A stretch of 28,003 nt of DNA from an uncultured Collinsella sp. (GTDB taxonomy: Bacteria; Actinomycetota; Coriobacteriia; Coriobacteriales; Coriobacteriaceae), in contig URZR01000002.1 in assembly GCA_900552425.1 (NCBI GenBank), positions 1 to 28,003 on the forward strand, read 5' to 3'. Below the pieces are notes generated by a model that was not told where the DNA came from, searched no databases, and worked only from the letters and a program-made list of their open reading frames with translations. The translations under genes and the position numbers were made by a program. Below, in pieces: positions 7,720-15,560 of the stretch; within the stretch, counting starts at the first letter, position 1; each line of letters opens with the position of its first letter.

Positions 7720-7807
7720 CAAACAATCCTTAACTCGATTTCAAGGAGTATCGTAGGTCCGCCGCGACCTGGCTACTCACATGGACTCGAATTGTCACCG
7801 GCTCGCA

Positions 7808-7854
7808 ACAAAAAAACGAACCGGGAGACGCCCGCTCAAACAGGCATCTCCGGG
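7808..7854 (-). terminator. Strong terminator of the xseA-xseB-HIT operon
   Basis: Positions 7821-7832 pair with 7843-7854 (12-bp stem with one mismatch and one G-T pair, 10-base loop). On the minus strand this is followed by a long T run (plus-strand A run at 7808-7816). It isolates the operon from the LysR gene. Confidence 0.88.
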
Positions 7855-7913
7855 CCGCCATCAAAGAAAAAAGCTGATTTCAACCGTCAACGAAATCGGC
7901 GTGCTACGCGTCC

Positions 7914-8249
7914 TCAGATGAGGTTCTCGCCCAGGTTCTTGCCGCCGAGGACGTGCATGTGGAAGTGCATGACGGTCTGGCCGGCGTTGACGCCCTTGTT
8001 GGAGATGACGCGGAAACCGTCCTCCAGGCCCTTGGCCTTGGCGACCTCCTGGATGGCGTGAGCCATGGCGCCCATGGTCTCGGCAGGCACGTTGTCGGCG
8101 ATGTCGCTGTAGTGCTTCTTGGGGATCACGAGCGTGTGGACCGGCGCCTGGGGGTTGAGGTCGTCGAAGGCGATGACCTGATCGTCCTCATAGACAACGG
8201 TCGAGGGGATCTCGTGGTTGGCGATTTTGCAGAAGATGCAATCACACAT
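7914..8249 (-). CDS. HIT-family nucleotide hydrolase (HinT-like)
   Basis: 111 residues from ATG 8249, which has GAAAGGA 7 bases upstream; a GTG six codons earlier lacks a site. HIT proteins hydrolyse nucleoside phosphoramidates or AMP-lysine type substrates in the cytoplasm. The start CDCIFCKIANHEIPSTVVYED is the classic HinT opening, with two Cys that can bind zinc. The histidine triad is MHFHMHVLGG (HxHxH) near the C terminus. Length matches the family (110-140). It is the last gene of an operon after xseA and xseB and before a strong terminator. The function is known only in general terms. Confidence 0.92.
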   Translation of the reverse strand: MCDCIFCKIANHEIPSTVVYEDDQVIAFDDLNPQAPVHTLVIPKKHYSDIADNVPAETMGAMAHAIQEVAKAKGLEDGFRVISNKGVNAGQTVMHFHMHVLGGKNLGENLI

Positions 8250-8298
8250 GGTTGGTTCCTTTCTCACAGACCAAGGTAATTATATTTGGTCGAGATGG

Positions 8299-8565
8299 TT
8301 AGAACGAGAGACTGTCGTTGGTGTTGGCGGCTTCGCCGTCGGCGAGCACGTCGTTGCCGTCGACGTCCTTAAGGAGCACCGAGACCTTCTGCTCGGCATC
8401 GGACAGGCGGGTGCGCAGGCTCTTGAGGAGCTCGACGCCGCGGGTGTAGCTCTCGAGCGACTCCTCGAGCTCCATATCGCCCGACTCCAGGCTGCGGATG
8501 ATGAGCTCCAACTCCTGCGAGGCCTGCTTGTACGTAAGCTGCTCGACCGGGGTCTTCTCTGCCAT
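8299..8565 (-). CDS. xseB: Exodeoxyribonuclease VII small subunit
   Basis: 88 residues, acidic and helical, the normal size for XseB (60-90). The core pattern LTYKQASQELELIIRSLESGDMELEESLESYTRGVELLKSLRTRL is diagnostic and contains the conserved LE..G...LEESL..YE.G block. XseB binds several copies to XseA to form exonuclease VII, which degrades single-stranded DNA. GGAAAGGA stands 7 bases before the ATG. The xseA stop is 42 bases upstream, so both are made from one message. The extra C-terminal tail ending in NTNDSLSF is acidic and not conserved. Confidence 0.93.
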   Translation of the reverse strand: MAEKTPVEQLTYKQASQELELIIRSLESGDMELEESLESYTRGVELLKSLRTRLSDAEQKVSVLLKDVDGNDVLADGEAANTNDSLSF

Positions 8566-8607
8566 ATCTGTTTCCTTTCCTAAAGGTTTATCGCTATGAA
8601 ATGCGGC

Positions 8608-10059
8608 TTACTCGACCGTATCGACCGTTGCCGCCACGTTGCCGTCTGCCATGCGCACGCGAATGGCATCGCCGGGCTTAAAGGTCTTGGCGCTCGTAGC
8701 CACACCGTCATCGCTGTACGCGATGGAGTAACCGCGGGCAAGCACCTTGAGCGGCGACAGGGCATCGAGCGAAGCCGCTGCACGGCCCAAGTCGGACGCT
8801 GACTTGTTGAGCATTGTGCGCCCCTGATGCTCCAGACGGGAACTCGCAAGCGTGAGCGCATGGCGTTTGCCATCGAGCCCCGAGGTACTTGCGATCAAGC
8901 GCTCGGGCAGACGCTCGAAGTTGGAGCGGAAGGCCCCAACCGAACGCGTTATGGCGCCCGACAGTCGATCGGCAGTCAGCGCAAGCTCAGACTCGCGACG
9001 CTCGACCATAAACGTTGGATCGTTGAGGCACGGGCGGCATGCGGCTGCATCGAGCGCGTCGCCCAAGCGAGCCGTATAGGTATCCCAGGCACGGCGACCG
9101 CGCTGATCGAGCATCTCCAGGTCGACCTGGGCCGACCCAATCATCGAAGCCATCGCGGCGCCCAGACGCTGATGGCGCGTCTCGAGCACGTCGGCCAACT
9201 CCGTCATAGCCGGCGCCACCGATTCTGCCGCTGCCGTTGGCGTGGAGGCGCGGCGGTCGCTCACCATGTCGCAGATCGAGGTATCGGGCTCATGCCCAAT
9301 GCCCGTCACCACAGGCACGGGGCAAGCCGCCACCGCACGGGCAAGCTCCTCGTCATTAAAGGTCATGAGGTCCTCGAAGGAACCGCCGCCACGCACGAGC
9401 AAAATGCAATCGGGCGCCGGCGTAATGGCAGCGGCGCGGCGCAAACCTTCAATAAGCTCTGCCGGCGCACCCTCGCCCTGGACCTTTGCGCCCACGCAAA
9501 CAAGCTCGACGAGCGGGTTGCGACGGCGCAGCGTACGCTTGACGTCGTCGATTACGGCGCCCGAAAGCGAGGTGACGACCGCCACACGCGAGCAAAACAC
9601 CGGAATGCGACGTTTGCGCGCCTCGTCCATCAGGCCCTCGCGACGCAGCTTTTCGGCCAACTGAGCCACCTGCTGACGCAGCAAGCCCTCCCCCGCCAGC
9701 GAGAACGAGCGGGCGACGAAGCTCATACGACCCGTGGGCTTGTAAAGATTGAAGCTGCCCTTAAAGCTCACCTGCATGCCGTCGCGCAGATCGAAGGTGC
9801 GCTTAAGGTAGGCGCCCTTCCAGATGATGCAGTCGACGGCCGCCGAGTCGTCCTTGATTTGGAAGTAGCAGTGGCCGCTTCGGGCATTGGGACCGCGGAA
9901 ACCCGTGACCTCACCCAAAACGCTCAGCTGCGGAATGGCATCGAGCGCGCCGGCGGCGATCTCCACCGCTTGGCTCACGCTGAGCTCTTTGCGCTCTTGC
10001 TCGTCCGATCCGTCGAACTCGGCGGAAACGGTATTGCCGGTCAGATTCCAGCCTGCCAC
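8608..10059 (-). CDS. xseA: Exodeoxyribonuclease VII large subunit
   Basis: 483 residues, starting with GTG at 10059; AAAGGAGG lies 4-5 bases upstream and no better ATG exists. An N-terminal OB fold (about residues 38-130) includes SVLGEVTGFRGPNARSGHCY and the ssDNA-binding strands. The catalytic domain follows, with VAVVTSLSGAVIDDVKRTLRRRNP, LLVRGGGSFEDLMTFNDEELARAV and VTGIGHEPDTSICDMVSDRRASTPTAAAE, all XseA signatures. A coiled-coil region (about 290-420) binds XseB, and the C terminus has the ARGYSI motif. The enzyme trims single-stranded DNA in both directions during repair. It leads the xseA-xseB-HIT operon. Confidence 0.95.
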   Translation of the reverse strand: MAGWNLTGNTVSAEFDGSDEQERKELSVSQAVEIAAGALDAIPQLSVLGEVTGFRGPNARSGHCYFQIKDDSAAVDCIIWKGAYLKRTFDLRDGMQVSFKGSFNLYKPTGRMSFVARSFSLAGEGLLRQQVAQLAEKLRREGLMDEARKRRIPVFCSRVAVVTSLSGAVIDDVKRTLRRRNPLVELVCVGAKVQGEGAPAELIEGLRRAAAITPAPDCILLVRGGGSFEDLMTFNDEELARAVAACPVPVVTGIGHEPDTSICDMVSDRRASTPTAAAESVAPAMTELADVLETRHQRLGAAMASMIGSAQVDLEMLDQRGRRAWDTYTARLGDALDAAACRPCLNDPTFMVERRESELALTADRLSGAITRSVGAFRSNFERLPERLIASTSGLDGKRHALTLASSRLEHQGRTMLNKSASDLGRAAASLDALSPLKVLARGYSIAYSDDGVATSAKTFKPGDAIRVRMADGNVAATVDTVE

Positions 10060-10128
10060 GCAGCCTCCTTTCGTTATCGCGCACAGAGGCTCCGGCCCCG
10101 TGCATATTTAAGTCCAACACATAGTACA

Positions 10129-10158
10129 GCGCCGCGTGGACACGAATCCCCGCGGCGC
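10129..10158. repeat. GC-rich inverted repeat between xseA and the YugP-like gene
   Basis: GCGCCGCG (10129-10136) is the exact inverse of CGCGGCGC (10151-10158), spacer 14. It lies 16 bases past the stop codon of the YugP-like gene and could end its transcript, but there is no T run. Confidence 0.45.
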
Positions 10159-10174
10159 CTGCCTGTCCTATTTG

Positions 10175-10879
10175 TTATCGGTTGGAGTTTCTGTTGTAGC
10201 GAGCCATCAGGTAGAGCAGTTGAATGATCGAGGTGAGCGCCGCCGCCACGTAGGTGAGCGCGGCCGCCGTCAGCACCTTCTTGGCACCGTTGATCTGCTT
10301 GGAGCTCATGCCCGACTGCTCGATATACGCCACAGCGCGGCGACTGGCATCGATCTCGACCGGCAGCGTAACCAGCTGGAACAGCACGCTAAACGAGAAG
10401 AAAACCAGCGCGAGGGTCGTGAGCCCCGCGATGTTCATGAACAGGCCCATGAGCAGAACGATCGTCCAGGTGTTCTGGGTAAAGTTGACGACTGGGACCA
10501 AAGCGGTACGTACCTTCATCATGGCATAACCACTTTGACGCTGGGCGGCATGGCCCGCCTCGTGGCAGGCGACGGCAACGCTTGCGACCGACCCGCCCGA
10601 ACGGTTGGCATCCGACAGATACAGGTTGTTGTCCTGCGGGTTGTAATGATCGGTGAGCTCGCCGGCAACGCCCTTGATGCCCACGGCACTACAACCGTTG
10701 GCGTCGAGCATGCGGCGAGCGACCGTGGCACCCGTATCGCCGTCCGAGCGAACCTTGGACCACGTCTTGTACGTCGAATTGATATAGTTCTGTGCGGCAA
10801 GGCCAAGCACCGTGCAGACAAGAACAACCAGCAGGTACAGCGGGTCAATGCCAAAGCCGTATCCATAGTAATAAGGCAT
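10175..10879 (-). CDS. YugP-type membrane zinc metallopeptidase
   Basis: 234 residues, the standard length of this family (Zn_peptidase_2). The N-terminal helix is at about residues 13-30. The active-site motif is CHEAGHAAQ, with zinc ligands His106 and His110 and catalytic Glu107 (HExxH). Two or three more hydrophobic helices follow (about 127-165 and 205-225), and the conserved LPVEIDASRRA stretch lies between them. The protein should sit in the cell membrane; its substrates are unknown in most bacteria. The ATG has CGGAGGAA at good spacing. It is a single-gene unit between rnd and xseA. A long repeat-rich gap (10880-11117) separates it from rnd. Confidence 0.9.
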   Translation of the reverse strand: MPYYYGYGFGIDPLYLLVVLVCTVLGLAAQNYINSTYKTWSKVRSDGDTGATVARRMLDANGCSAVGIKGVAGELTDHYNPQDNNLYLSDANRSGGSVASVAVACHEAGHAAQRQSGYAMMKVRTALVPVVNFTQNTWTIVLLMGLFMNIAGLTTLALVFFSFSVLFQLVTLPVEIDASRRAVAYIEQSGMSSKQINGAKKVLTAAALTYVAAALTSIIQLLYLMARYNRNSNR

Positions 10880-10972
10880 GCGAATTCCTCCGAATCGAGT
10901 TACACGTTGGAGGCATTCTACCCACTCGCCCAGCTAACGAGACATCGTCGATGTTTTGGCAATGTCAGCGAA

Positions 10973-11065
10973 AACGGCCGAGAGCGAGCAAGGTGACGTG
11001 AAAGAGAAGCGACGCGTACTTTGGTACGCGAGCGACGATTGAACGTCAGATTGCCGCTCTCGGTC
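10973..11065 (-). repeat. Long hairpin element with GCGTAC/GTACGC core, copy 1 (after rnd)
   Basis: The outer arms pair (CCGAGAGCG with CGCTCTCGG, extended by AAACG with CGTTT), the middle arms pair (TGACGT with ACGTCA), and the core is GCGTAC TTTG GTACGC (about 11014-11029). The core is flanked by the direct repeat GCGAC. Reading in the direction of rnd, the segment TCGTCGCTCGCGTACC recurs after the trpP-like gene at 16496-16512. The outer stem runs into a short T stretch on the minus strand, so it may serve as the rnd terminator. Confidence 0.7.
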
Positions 11066-11071
11066 GTTTGC

Positions 11072-11110
11072 AGCGTCGAGCTGTTACGCGGTTTGGTAAA
11101 ACCGCGTAAC
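11072..11110 (-). repeat. Hairpin plus CTCGACGCTGC element, copy A (after rnd)
   Basis: GTTACGCGGTTT (11083-11094) pairs perfectly with AAACCGCGTAAC (11099-11110). On the minus strand the loop is TACC, and the hairpin is followed by AG and CTCGACGCTGC (down to about 11072). Two more copies with different stem sequence follow the dehydrogenase gene at 27911-28003. It lies 7 bases past the rnd stop codon. Confidence 0.75.
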
Positions 11111-11117
11111 TATATAC

Positions 11118-12251
11118 CTATAACAACTCAATCTTTCCGTCCTTCACGGTGAGTCCCATATTGCCCGAGAGCAAATCGTCCAGGCGCGAGCCCACGAGCT
11201 CAAAGCGCCAGCCTTCGCGCAGGGGGCTCTGCTCGGGATGCTCAATATAGTCGGCCAGGTCATCGCGCGAGGCAATGACCGAGGTCGCCACGCCCGAGCG
11301 CTCGGCAACCAGGCGAATGAGCGCATACATCAGGTCCGTCACGCTCTCCAACTCCGGCGAAATCTGACGGTGCCCGCGCACCATGAGCGGCAGGCGATCG
11401 TGTGGGCAGCTCGCACCGCGCTTAATGGCCATGAGCGCGCCGTCCACGTCGCGCTCCCCCAGCTGGTCGGTACCGCGAATGCTGCGGAACTCCTCAACAC
11501 GAACGGGATTACGTTTAACCAGGGCCAGCAGCGTATCGTCGGACATGACCCACTTGCGCGGGATGTTGCGGCGCTCGGCGCGGTCCTCGCGCCAAGCGGC
11601 AAGCTCGCGCGCAATGCCCAGCTGATGGCGGCTGCAGGAGTTGATGCGCTTGACCTTGCGGAATGCCTCGTGACGATCGGCGCGATAGTGCGACTCGTCG
11701 GCCAGCGGACGCAACTCATCGAGCACCCAGTCCACCCGGCCCAGCTCGCGCAGGCGACTCATCATCTCGGTATAGGCAACGATCAGGTACTTGACGTCAT
11801 CGATCGCGTACTCGATCTGCTTATCGGTCAGCGGGCGGCGCGACCAATCGGTCAGTGACTCGGTCTTGGGCAACGAGACGCCGCAAAACGTCTGCACAAG
11901 CGCGCCGTAGGAAATCTGCTGGCGCTCGCCCAAAAAGGCGGCGGCCACCTGCGTGTCAAAAATGGGACGCGGCAGCACACCCACGGTATGGAGCATAACC
12001 TCCATATCCTGCGAGCACGCGTGGAAGACCTTGGTCACGCTCTCGTCGGCCATAAGCTCGGCCAGCGGCGACAGGTCGTCGATCACCAGAGGATCGACCG
12101 CGACGCTCTCGGCAGGGGTGGCAATCTGGACCAAGCACAGGCGCGGGTGGAACGTGCGCTCGCGCAAAAACTCGGTATCGACGGCAATCGCGTCGAACTC
12201 GCGGGCGCGCTGGCAAAAGTCGAGTAAAGCCTGATGTGTGGAAATGTACAT
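11118..12251 (-). CDS. rnd: Ribonuclease D
   Basis: 377 residues from ATG 12251, chosen because the alignment to RNase D begins here (MYIS, then AIAVDTEFLRERTFHPRLCLVQIA). A GTG 36 bases upstream has no ribosome site; the chosen ATG has only a weak GGG. All five DEDDy exonuclease residues are present with normal spacing: Asp25, Glu27, Asp82 (QDMEVM), Tyr148 and Asp152 (YAIDDVKYL). An HRDC-type helical region follows (about 205-290). The enzyme trims the 3' ends of tRNA and other stable RNAs. The gene stands alone, divergent from the lipid-kinase-like gene at 12350. Two repeat elements follow its stop codon. Confidence 0.93.
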   Translation of the reverse strand: MYISTHQALLDFCQRAREFDAIAVDTEFLRERTFHPRLCLVQIATPAESVAVDPLVIDDLSPLAELMADESVTKVFHACSQDMEVMLHTVGVLPRPIFDTQVAAAFLGERQQISYGALVQTFCGVSLPKTESLTDWSRRPLTDKQIEYAIDDVKYLIVAYTEMMSRLRELGRVDWVLDELRPLADESHYRADRHEAFRKVKRINSCSRHQLGIARELAAWREDRAERRNIPRKWVMSDDTLLALVKRNPVRVEEFRSIRGTDQLGERDVDGALMAIKRGASCPHDRLPLMVRGHRQISPELESVTDLMYALIRLVAERSGVATSVIASRDDLADYIEHPEQSPLREGWRFELVGSRLDDLLSGNMGLTVKDGKIELL

Positions 12252-12315
12252 ATCAACCCATCGAATAAGGTTAGGCCCGAAAAACACGGGTAGGATATCG
12301 GCATTGCCCTACAAC

Positions 12316-12321
12316 TATACT
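12316..12321 (+). promoter_or_regulatory. Probable -10 box of the lipid-kinase-like gene
   Basis: TATACT lies 28 bases before the ATG at 12350 in a 98-base gap between divergent genes. No good -35 is seen 16-18 bases upstream. Similar lone -10 boxes precede the trp leader (15605), the radical SAM gene (25083) and map (25921). Confidence 0.45.
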
Positions 12322-12349
12322 CGGTTAGTCACAGAACGGGAACGTAAGT

Positions 12350-13267
12350 ATGCGCTGCCTTATCATCCACAATCCGGCATCGGGTCCCAGCTCAGATGAA
12401 ATCTACGCATTCACGCACGCCCTTGCACAGGGCGGCGACGAGGTCGTGATGCGCTTTATCGGCGATGGCATGGAACCCGAGGACGCCGTGGCAGACGTGC
12501 GCGAGTTTGATCGCGTGGTGATTTCGGGCGGCGACGGCACCGTCTCCAACGTGCTCGACCAAATGCGCGGATGCGGCGTCCCCACGCTCGTCTTCCCCTC
12601 CGGCACGGCCTGCCTGTTCTTCAACAACATTGGCAATGCCCCCGAGGCCGCGGCGCTCGCCAAGGCCTGCCGCGTCGGCCGTACCGTCAAGGCGGACATG
12701 GGCGAGCTCTTTTGGCTCGACGAGAACGGCAACGAGAGGCGCCACGGCTTTATCATCATCGCCGGCTCGGGCTTCGACGCCGAGATCATGATGAAGGCCG
12801 CCCCCGCCAAAAACGACATCGGCGAGATCGCCTATTTCCTGTCGGCGCTCGCCACACCCAACCCCACGGTGGCGCACTTTACGATTGAGCATGACGGCAT
12901 TGTCGAGGAGCTCGATGGCATCTGCTGCATGGCCGGCAACACCTCGGTCATTCAAAACGACATCAACCTGTTCCCCGATTGCCGCATGAACGACGGCATG
13001 GTCGACATCGCGGTCATCGAGCCCGTAAAAACCGTCCAGCTCCTGCCCACCGTGATCACCGCTGCACTCGACCCCGCCGGCAAGGTGCTCGGCCGTCCGC
13101 AGTTCAAGATCATCCAGACCAAGGAAGCCAAGATCACCTGCACCCCGTCACTGGGCATGCAGTTCGATGGCGAAATCATCTCCAGCAACTCGGGCGTCTT
13201 TGGAGCCCGCGCACTTCCGCAATGCCTCGACCTCATCGTCGACGAATTCTCCCCGCTCGGAAAATAG
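12350..13267 (+). CDS. Diacylglycerol/sphingosine kinase-like lipid kinase
   Basis: 305 residues, the usual length for the YegS/DgkB group. The nucleotide-binding motif is VVISGGDGTVSNVLD (GGDGT at 60-64). The second family motif, normally PxGTxNDFA, reads FPSGTACLFFNN (82-93), so the usual Asn-Asp pair is replaced. The C-terminal beta-rich half (about 125-300) includes IIAGSGFDAEIM and the late MQFDGE. The enzyme would phosphorylate a diacylglycerol or similar lipid at the membrane surface using ATP. A strong gene start is absent (only GGGAACG upstream). A 30-residue membrane peptide gene follows 9 bases later, so they are co-transcribed. Given the altered motif, the substrate may not be diacylglycerol. 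Confidence 0.82.
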   Translation: MRCLIIHNPASGPSSDEIYAFTHALAQGGDEVVMRFIGDGMEPEDAVADVREFDRVVISGGDGTVSNVLDQMRGCGVPTLVFPSGTACLFFNNIGNAPEAAALAKACRVGRTVKADMGELFWLDENGNERRHGFIIIAGSGFDAEIMMKAAPAKNDIGEIAYFLSALATPNPTVAHFTIEHDGIVEELDGICCMAGNTSVIQNDINLFPDCRMNDGMVDIAVIEPVKTVQLLPTVITAALDPAGKVLGRPQFKIIQTKEAKITCTPSLGMQFDGEIISSNSGVFGARALPQCLDLIVDEFSPLGK

Positions 13268-13276
13268 GAGGACCCC

Positions 13277-13369
13277 ATGAACGACAACCCCCTGATTGGC
13301 TTTATCGTCATCGTCTTGGCCATGCTCGTCGGCTATGCGATTAACGTGATCCACCGCCGGAAGAAGTAA
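13277..13369 (+). CDS. Small single-span membrane protein, 30 residues
   Basis: ATG 13277 to TAA 13367-13369. AGGAGG (13266-13271) overlaps the stop codon of the lipid-kinase-like gene and is well spaced. The protein is MNDNPLIG, one hydrophobic helix (about residues 6-24), and a basic tail VIHRRKK, giving an N-out, C-in orientation by the positive-inside rule. A terminator follows 35 bases later, so this is the last gene of a two-gene operon. No family is recognised. It may be a membrane partner of the kinase; this is only inference from position. Confidence 0.7.
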   Translation: MNDNPLIGFIVIVLAMLVGYAINVIHRRKK

Positions 13370-13404
13370 TTCCACATTGGTATGATATTCATCCAATTAT
13401 CGTC

Positions 13405-13450
13405 TCCCCCGTTGTTTATGCATTTGCCAGACAGCGGGGGATTTTTCTTT
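13405..13450 (+). terminator. Rho-independent terminator of the lipid-kinase operon
   Basis: TCCCCCGTTGT (13405-13415) pairs with ACAGCGGGGGA (13431-13441), 11 bp with one G-T pair and a 15-base loop. It is followed by TTTTTCTTT (13442-13450). Confidence 0.9.
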
Positions 13451-13522
13451 GTGCCCTGTGCAAGGCGCTTTATTCAGGTACAGTAATTGCAGGGCGTCTT
13501 TATTTAAATAAAGCTAGATAAT

Positions 13523-13592
13523 GAGTATTCTTGTCCGCTCATCGCATATTTTAGGACGCTCATCGAGTATTTCATCGAAATAGATGAATACT
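13523..13592 (+). promoter_or_regulatory. 21-bp-phased direct repeats upstream of the C69 peptidase
   Basis: The 9-mer CGCTCATCG occurs at 13536-13544 and 13557-13565, separated by 12 bases, and similarity continues (CGCTCATCGNNTATTT). Related 7-mers continue the phase: GAGTATT 13523, GCATATT 13544, GAGTATT 13565, GAATACT 13586, all exactly 21 bases apart. Two helical turns between repeats suggest binding of a dimeric regulator on one DNA face. The rest of the 308-base gap 13370-13677 holds the terminator at 13405-13450 and otherwise AT-rich DNA with no gene. Confidence 0.5.
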
Positions 13593-13677
13593 ATTTAGAC
13601 TTCCGATAGGCTAATAGATGTATTTATTAGCTGAAATCCTGCACGGTTCCGCGGGGTTTCAACGGTTGGGAGGGATC

Positions 13678-15477
13678 ATGAGGTTTACTCATCCTGTCAA
13701 CACGCTCAAAAAGCTCGGCTGCGGCCTTGCGTTTGGAGCAGCGGCCATCATGGCCATGCCGACTTCGGCGCTCGCCTGCACCCAGATCTACATGGGCAGC
13801 AAGCTTACGGCAGACGGCAACACGTACTACGGCCGTTCCGAGGACTTCGGTCCGCGCTATGTCAAGCACTTTGGCATTGAGCCCGCACACAAGGACGGCA
13901 ACGAGTACACCTCGGTCGAGTCCGGTTTTGAGTACAAGTCCAAGGGCGCAACCTACCGCTATACCTTCGTTCGCGACAACCCCTCGCAGTGGGAAGATCG
14001 CTACGACGCATATTCCGAGGCCGGCATCAACGAGAAGGGCGTTTCCTGCTCTGCCACGCTGAGCACCTCCTATAACGAGAAGGCCGAAGAGGCCGACCCC
14101 ATCACCGAGGAGACCGGCATCGGCGAGTACAACTACGCTAGCGTCATTCTGGGCGAGAGTGCCACGGCCCGCGAGGGCGTCGAGCTCATCGGCAGCCTGA
14201 TCGACGAACAGGGCGTCTGCTCCAACGACCAGATCATCATCGCCGACAGCACCGAGACCTGGCTGTTCGCCGCGCTTTCCGGCCATCAGTGGATTGCTAT
14301 GAAGCTCGCCGACGACATCGCCTCGCTTAACCCCAACATCGGCAACCTCACCTATAACGTCGACCTCGATGACACCGAGAACTGTCTCCATTCCGAGGGC
14401 ATCGAGTCCATGCCTAAGGAGAAGGGCTTTGCCGAATACACCGACGGCAAGTTCGACGTCGCCAAGACCTACGGCGAGGAGATTAGCGAGGCCGGTATGC
14501 ACCAGTGGTCGCGCTATGTCCAGGGCCGCGATTACTTCATGGCCCCGCTGGCCGAAGGCACCGACTACGAGATCGTGAAGGACGAGCGTGAAGACGCTCG
14601 TGCCACGACCGGTGCCCTGGTCCACGAGATGCAGCCGCTGTTCTTCCAGCCCGGCAAGTCCGACTGGAACACCTTCGAGATGATCCGTTCCTTCGCCGCT
14701 CGCGGCGAAAATGTCGCCGGCCTCAACGCCAACACCGACGGCGCCTATGCCATCGGCTCCAACCGCAACACCGAGATCCACACCTTCCAGATCCGTCACG
14801 GCATGGATCCCGAGATCGCGACCATCCAGTGGGAGATGCTCTCCAACGCCGAGTTCTCCGTCGCTATCCCCCTCTACTCCGCACTGCTCACCGAGGTCAG
14901 CCCCTACTTTAGCGATCAGGATGTCTCCTTCGATCACTGCGAAGAGGAAGACGTCGTGAACAATGAGGAGCCCAAGAACTCCATCAACTACGTCCTCATG
15001 GACATCAACACGCTCGCCTATGAGAACCGCGACCACTGCGCTACCGGCGTCCGCGCCTACCTCGACGCCCTGCAGAAGGAGCTCATCGAGCAGAACCTGA
15101 CCGTCGACGAGGCCATGCAGGCCGCCGAGGGCACCGAGGCCCGCACCGCCCTGGCCAACAAGGCCGGCAAGGCTGCCACCAAAAACACCTACCTCAAGTG
15201 CAAGGCCATGCTCGAGGAGATGCGTGACTACCTTAAGGAGGGCGACTTCTCCGAGGAGTTCGTCCCGAGTGACTACGATGCCGACAACGACTGCCTGGTC
15301 GAGTCCATCACCTACGCCGACGAGGCCCTCTCCGATGAGGACGTTGCCGAGCCCGAGGTTGAGGAAGAGGCAACCGAGGAGAAGTCCGAGGGCAACAACA
15401 TGGCCGCCATGGCCGTTGGCGCCGTCGTCATCATCGGTGTCTGCGGCTTCGTGCTCTATCGTCGCAAGAAGGCATAA
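13678..15477 (+). CDS. Surface-anchored C69-family dipeptidase
   Basis: 599 residues from ATG 13678, with GGGAGG upstream; an earlier in-frame ATG (13618) has no site. The N terminus is a signal peptide (basic start, hydrophobic 13-27, then TSALA) that should be cut before Cys34. CTQIYMGSKLTADGNTYYGRSED then matches the start of mature peptidase C69 (PepD-type Ntn hydrolases), in which the new N-terminal Cys is the nucleophile. So signal peptidase cleavage itself would create the active site. The body continues to about residue 510. An acidic linker (EVEEEATEEKSEG), one helix (about 573-594) and RRKKA form a C-terminal membrane anchor. No LPxTG motif. The enzyme likely cuts dipeptides outside the cell, supplying amino acids to the nearby Trp and Glu importers (inference). 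Confidence 0.88.
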   Translation: MRFTHPVNTLKKLGCGLAFGAAAIMAMPTSALACTQIYMGSKLTADGNTYYGRSEDFGPRYVKHFGIEPAHKDGNEYTSVESGFEYKSKGATYRYTFVRDNPSQWEDRYDAYSEAGINEKGVSCSATLSTSYNEKAEEADPITEETGIGEYNYASVILGESATAREGVELIGSLIDEQGVCSNDQIIIADSTETWLFAALSGHQWIAMKLADDIASLNPNIGNLTYNVDLDDTENCLHSEGIESMPKEKGFAEYTDGKFDVAKTYGEEISEAGMHQWSRYVQGRDYFMAPLAEGTDYEIVKDEREDARATTGALVHEMQPLFFQPGKSDWNTFEMIRSFAARGENVAGLNANTDGAYAIGSNRNTEIHTFQIRHGMDPEIATIQWEMLSNAEFSVAIPLYSALLTEVSPYFSDQDVSFDHCEEEDVVNNEEPKNSINYVLMDINTLAYENRDHCATGVRAYLDALQKELIEQNLTVDEAMQAAEGTEARTALANKAGKAATKNTYLKCKAMLEEMRDYLKEGDFSEEFVPSDYDADNDCLVESITYADEALSDEDVAEPEVEEEATEEKSEGNNMAAMAVGAVVIIGVCGFVLYRRKKA

Positions 15478-15482
15478 GAACC

Positions 15483-15504
15483 CCCACCTTAAGGCGCGGG
15501 TGGG
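15483..15504 (+). terminator. Hairpin after the C69 peptidase gene (weak)
   Basis: CCCACC (15483-15488) pairs with GGTGGG (15499-15504) six bases past the stop codon. There is no T run, so it may only protect the 3' end. Confidence 0.35.
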
Positions 15505-15560
15505 ATGGCCAAGGTCGCCCGCCCGCCCAGCCGCCCATTCGACCGGCAGGAAACGCCGCT

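Noticed and set aside
7723..7807. tRNA gene suspected from GGACTCGAATTGTCACC
   Set aside because: The string resembles the end of a tRNA T-arm, but no acceptor stem, anticodon arm or D-arm can be formed around it.
8827..10227. 466-residue antisense frame over xseA
   Set aside because: Low-complexity Arg/His/Ala-rich translation, no start signal, and fully opposite a recognised gene.
13678..13780. C69 peptidase as a lipoprotein through Cys34
   Set aside because: The residue at -3 is Ala with Leu at -2 (SALAC), not the Leu-x-x-Cys lipobox, and the Cys is needed as nucleophile.
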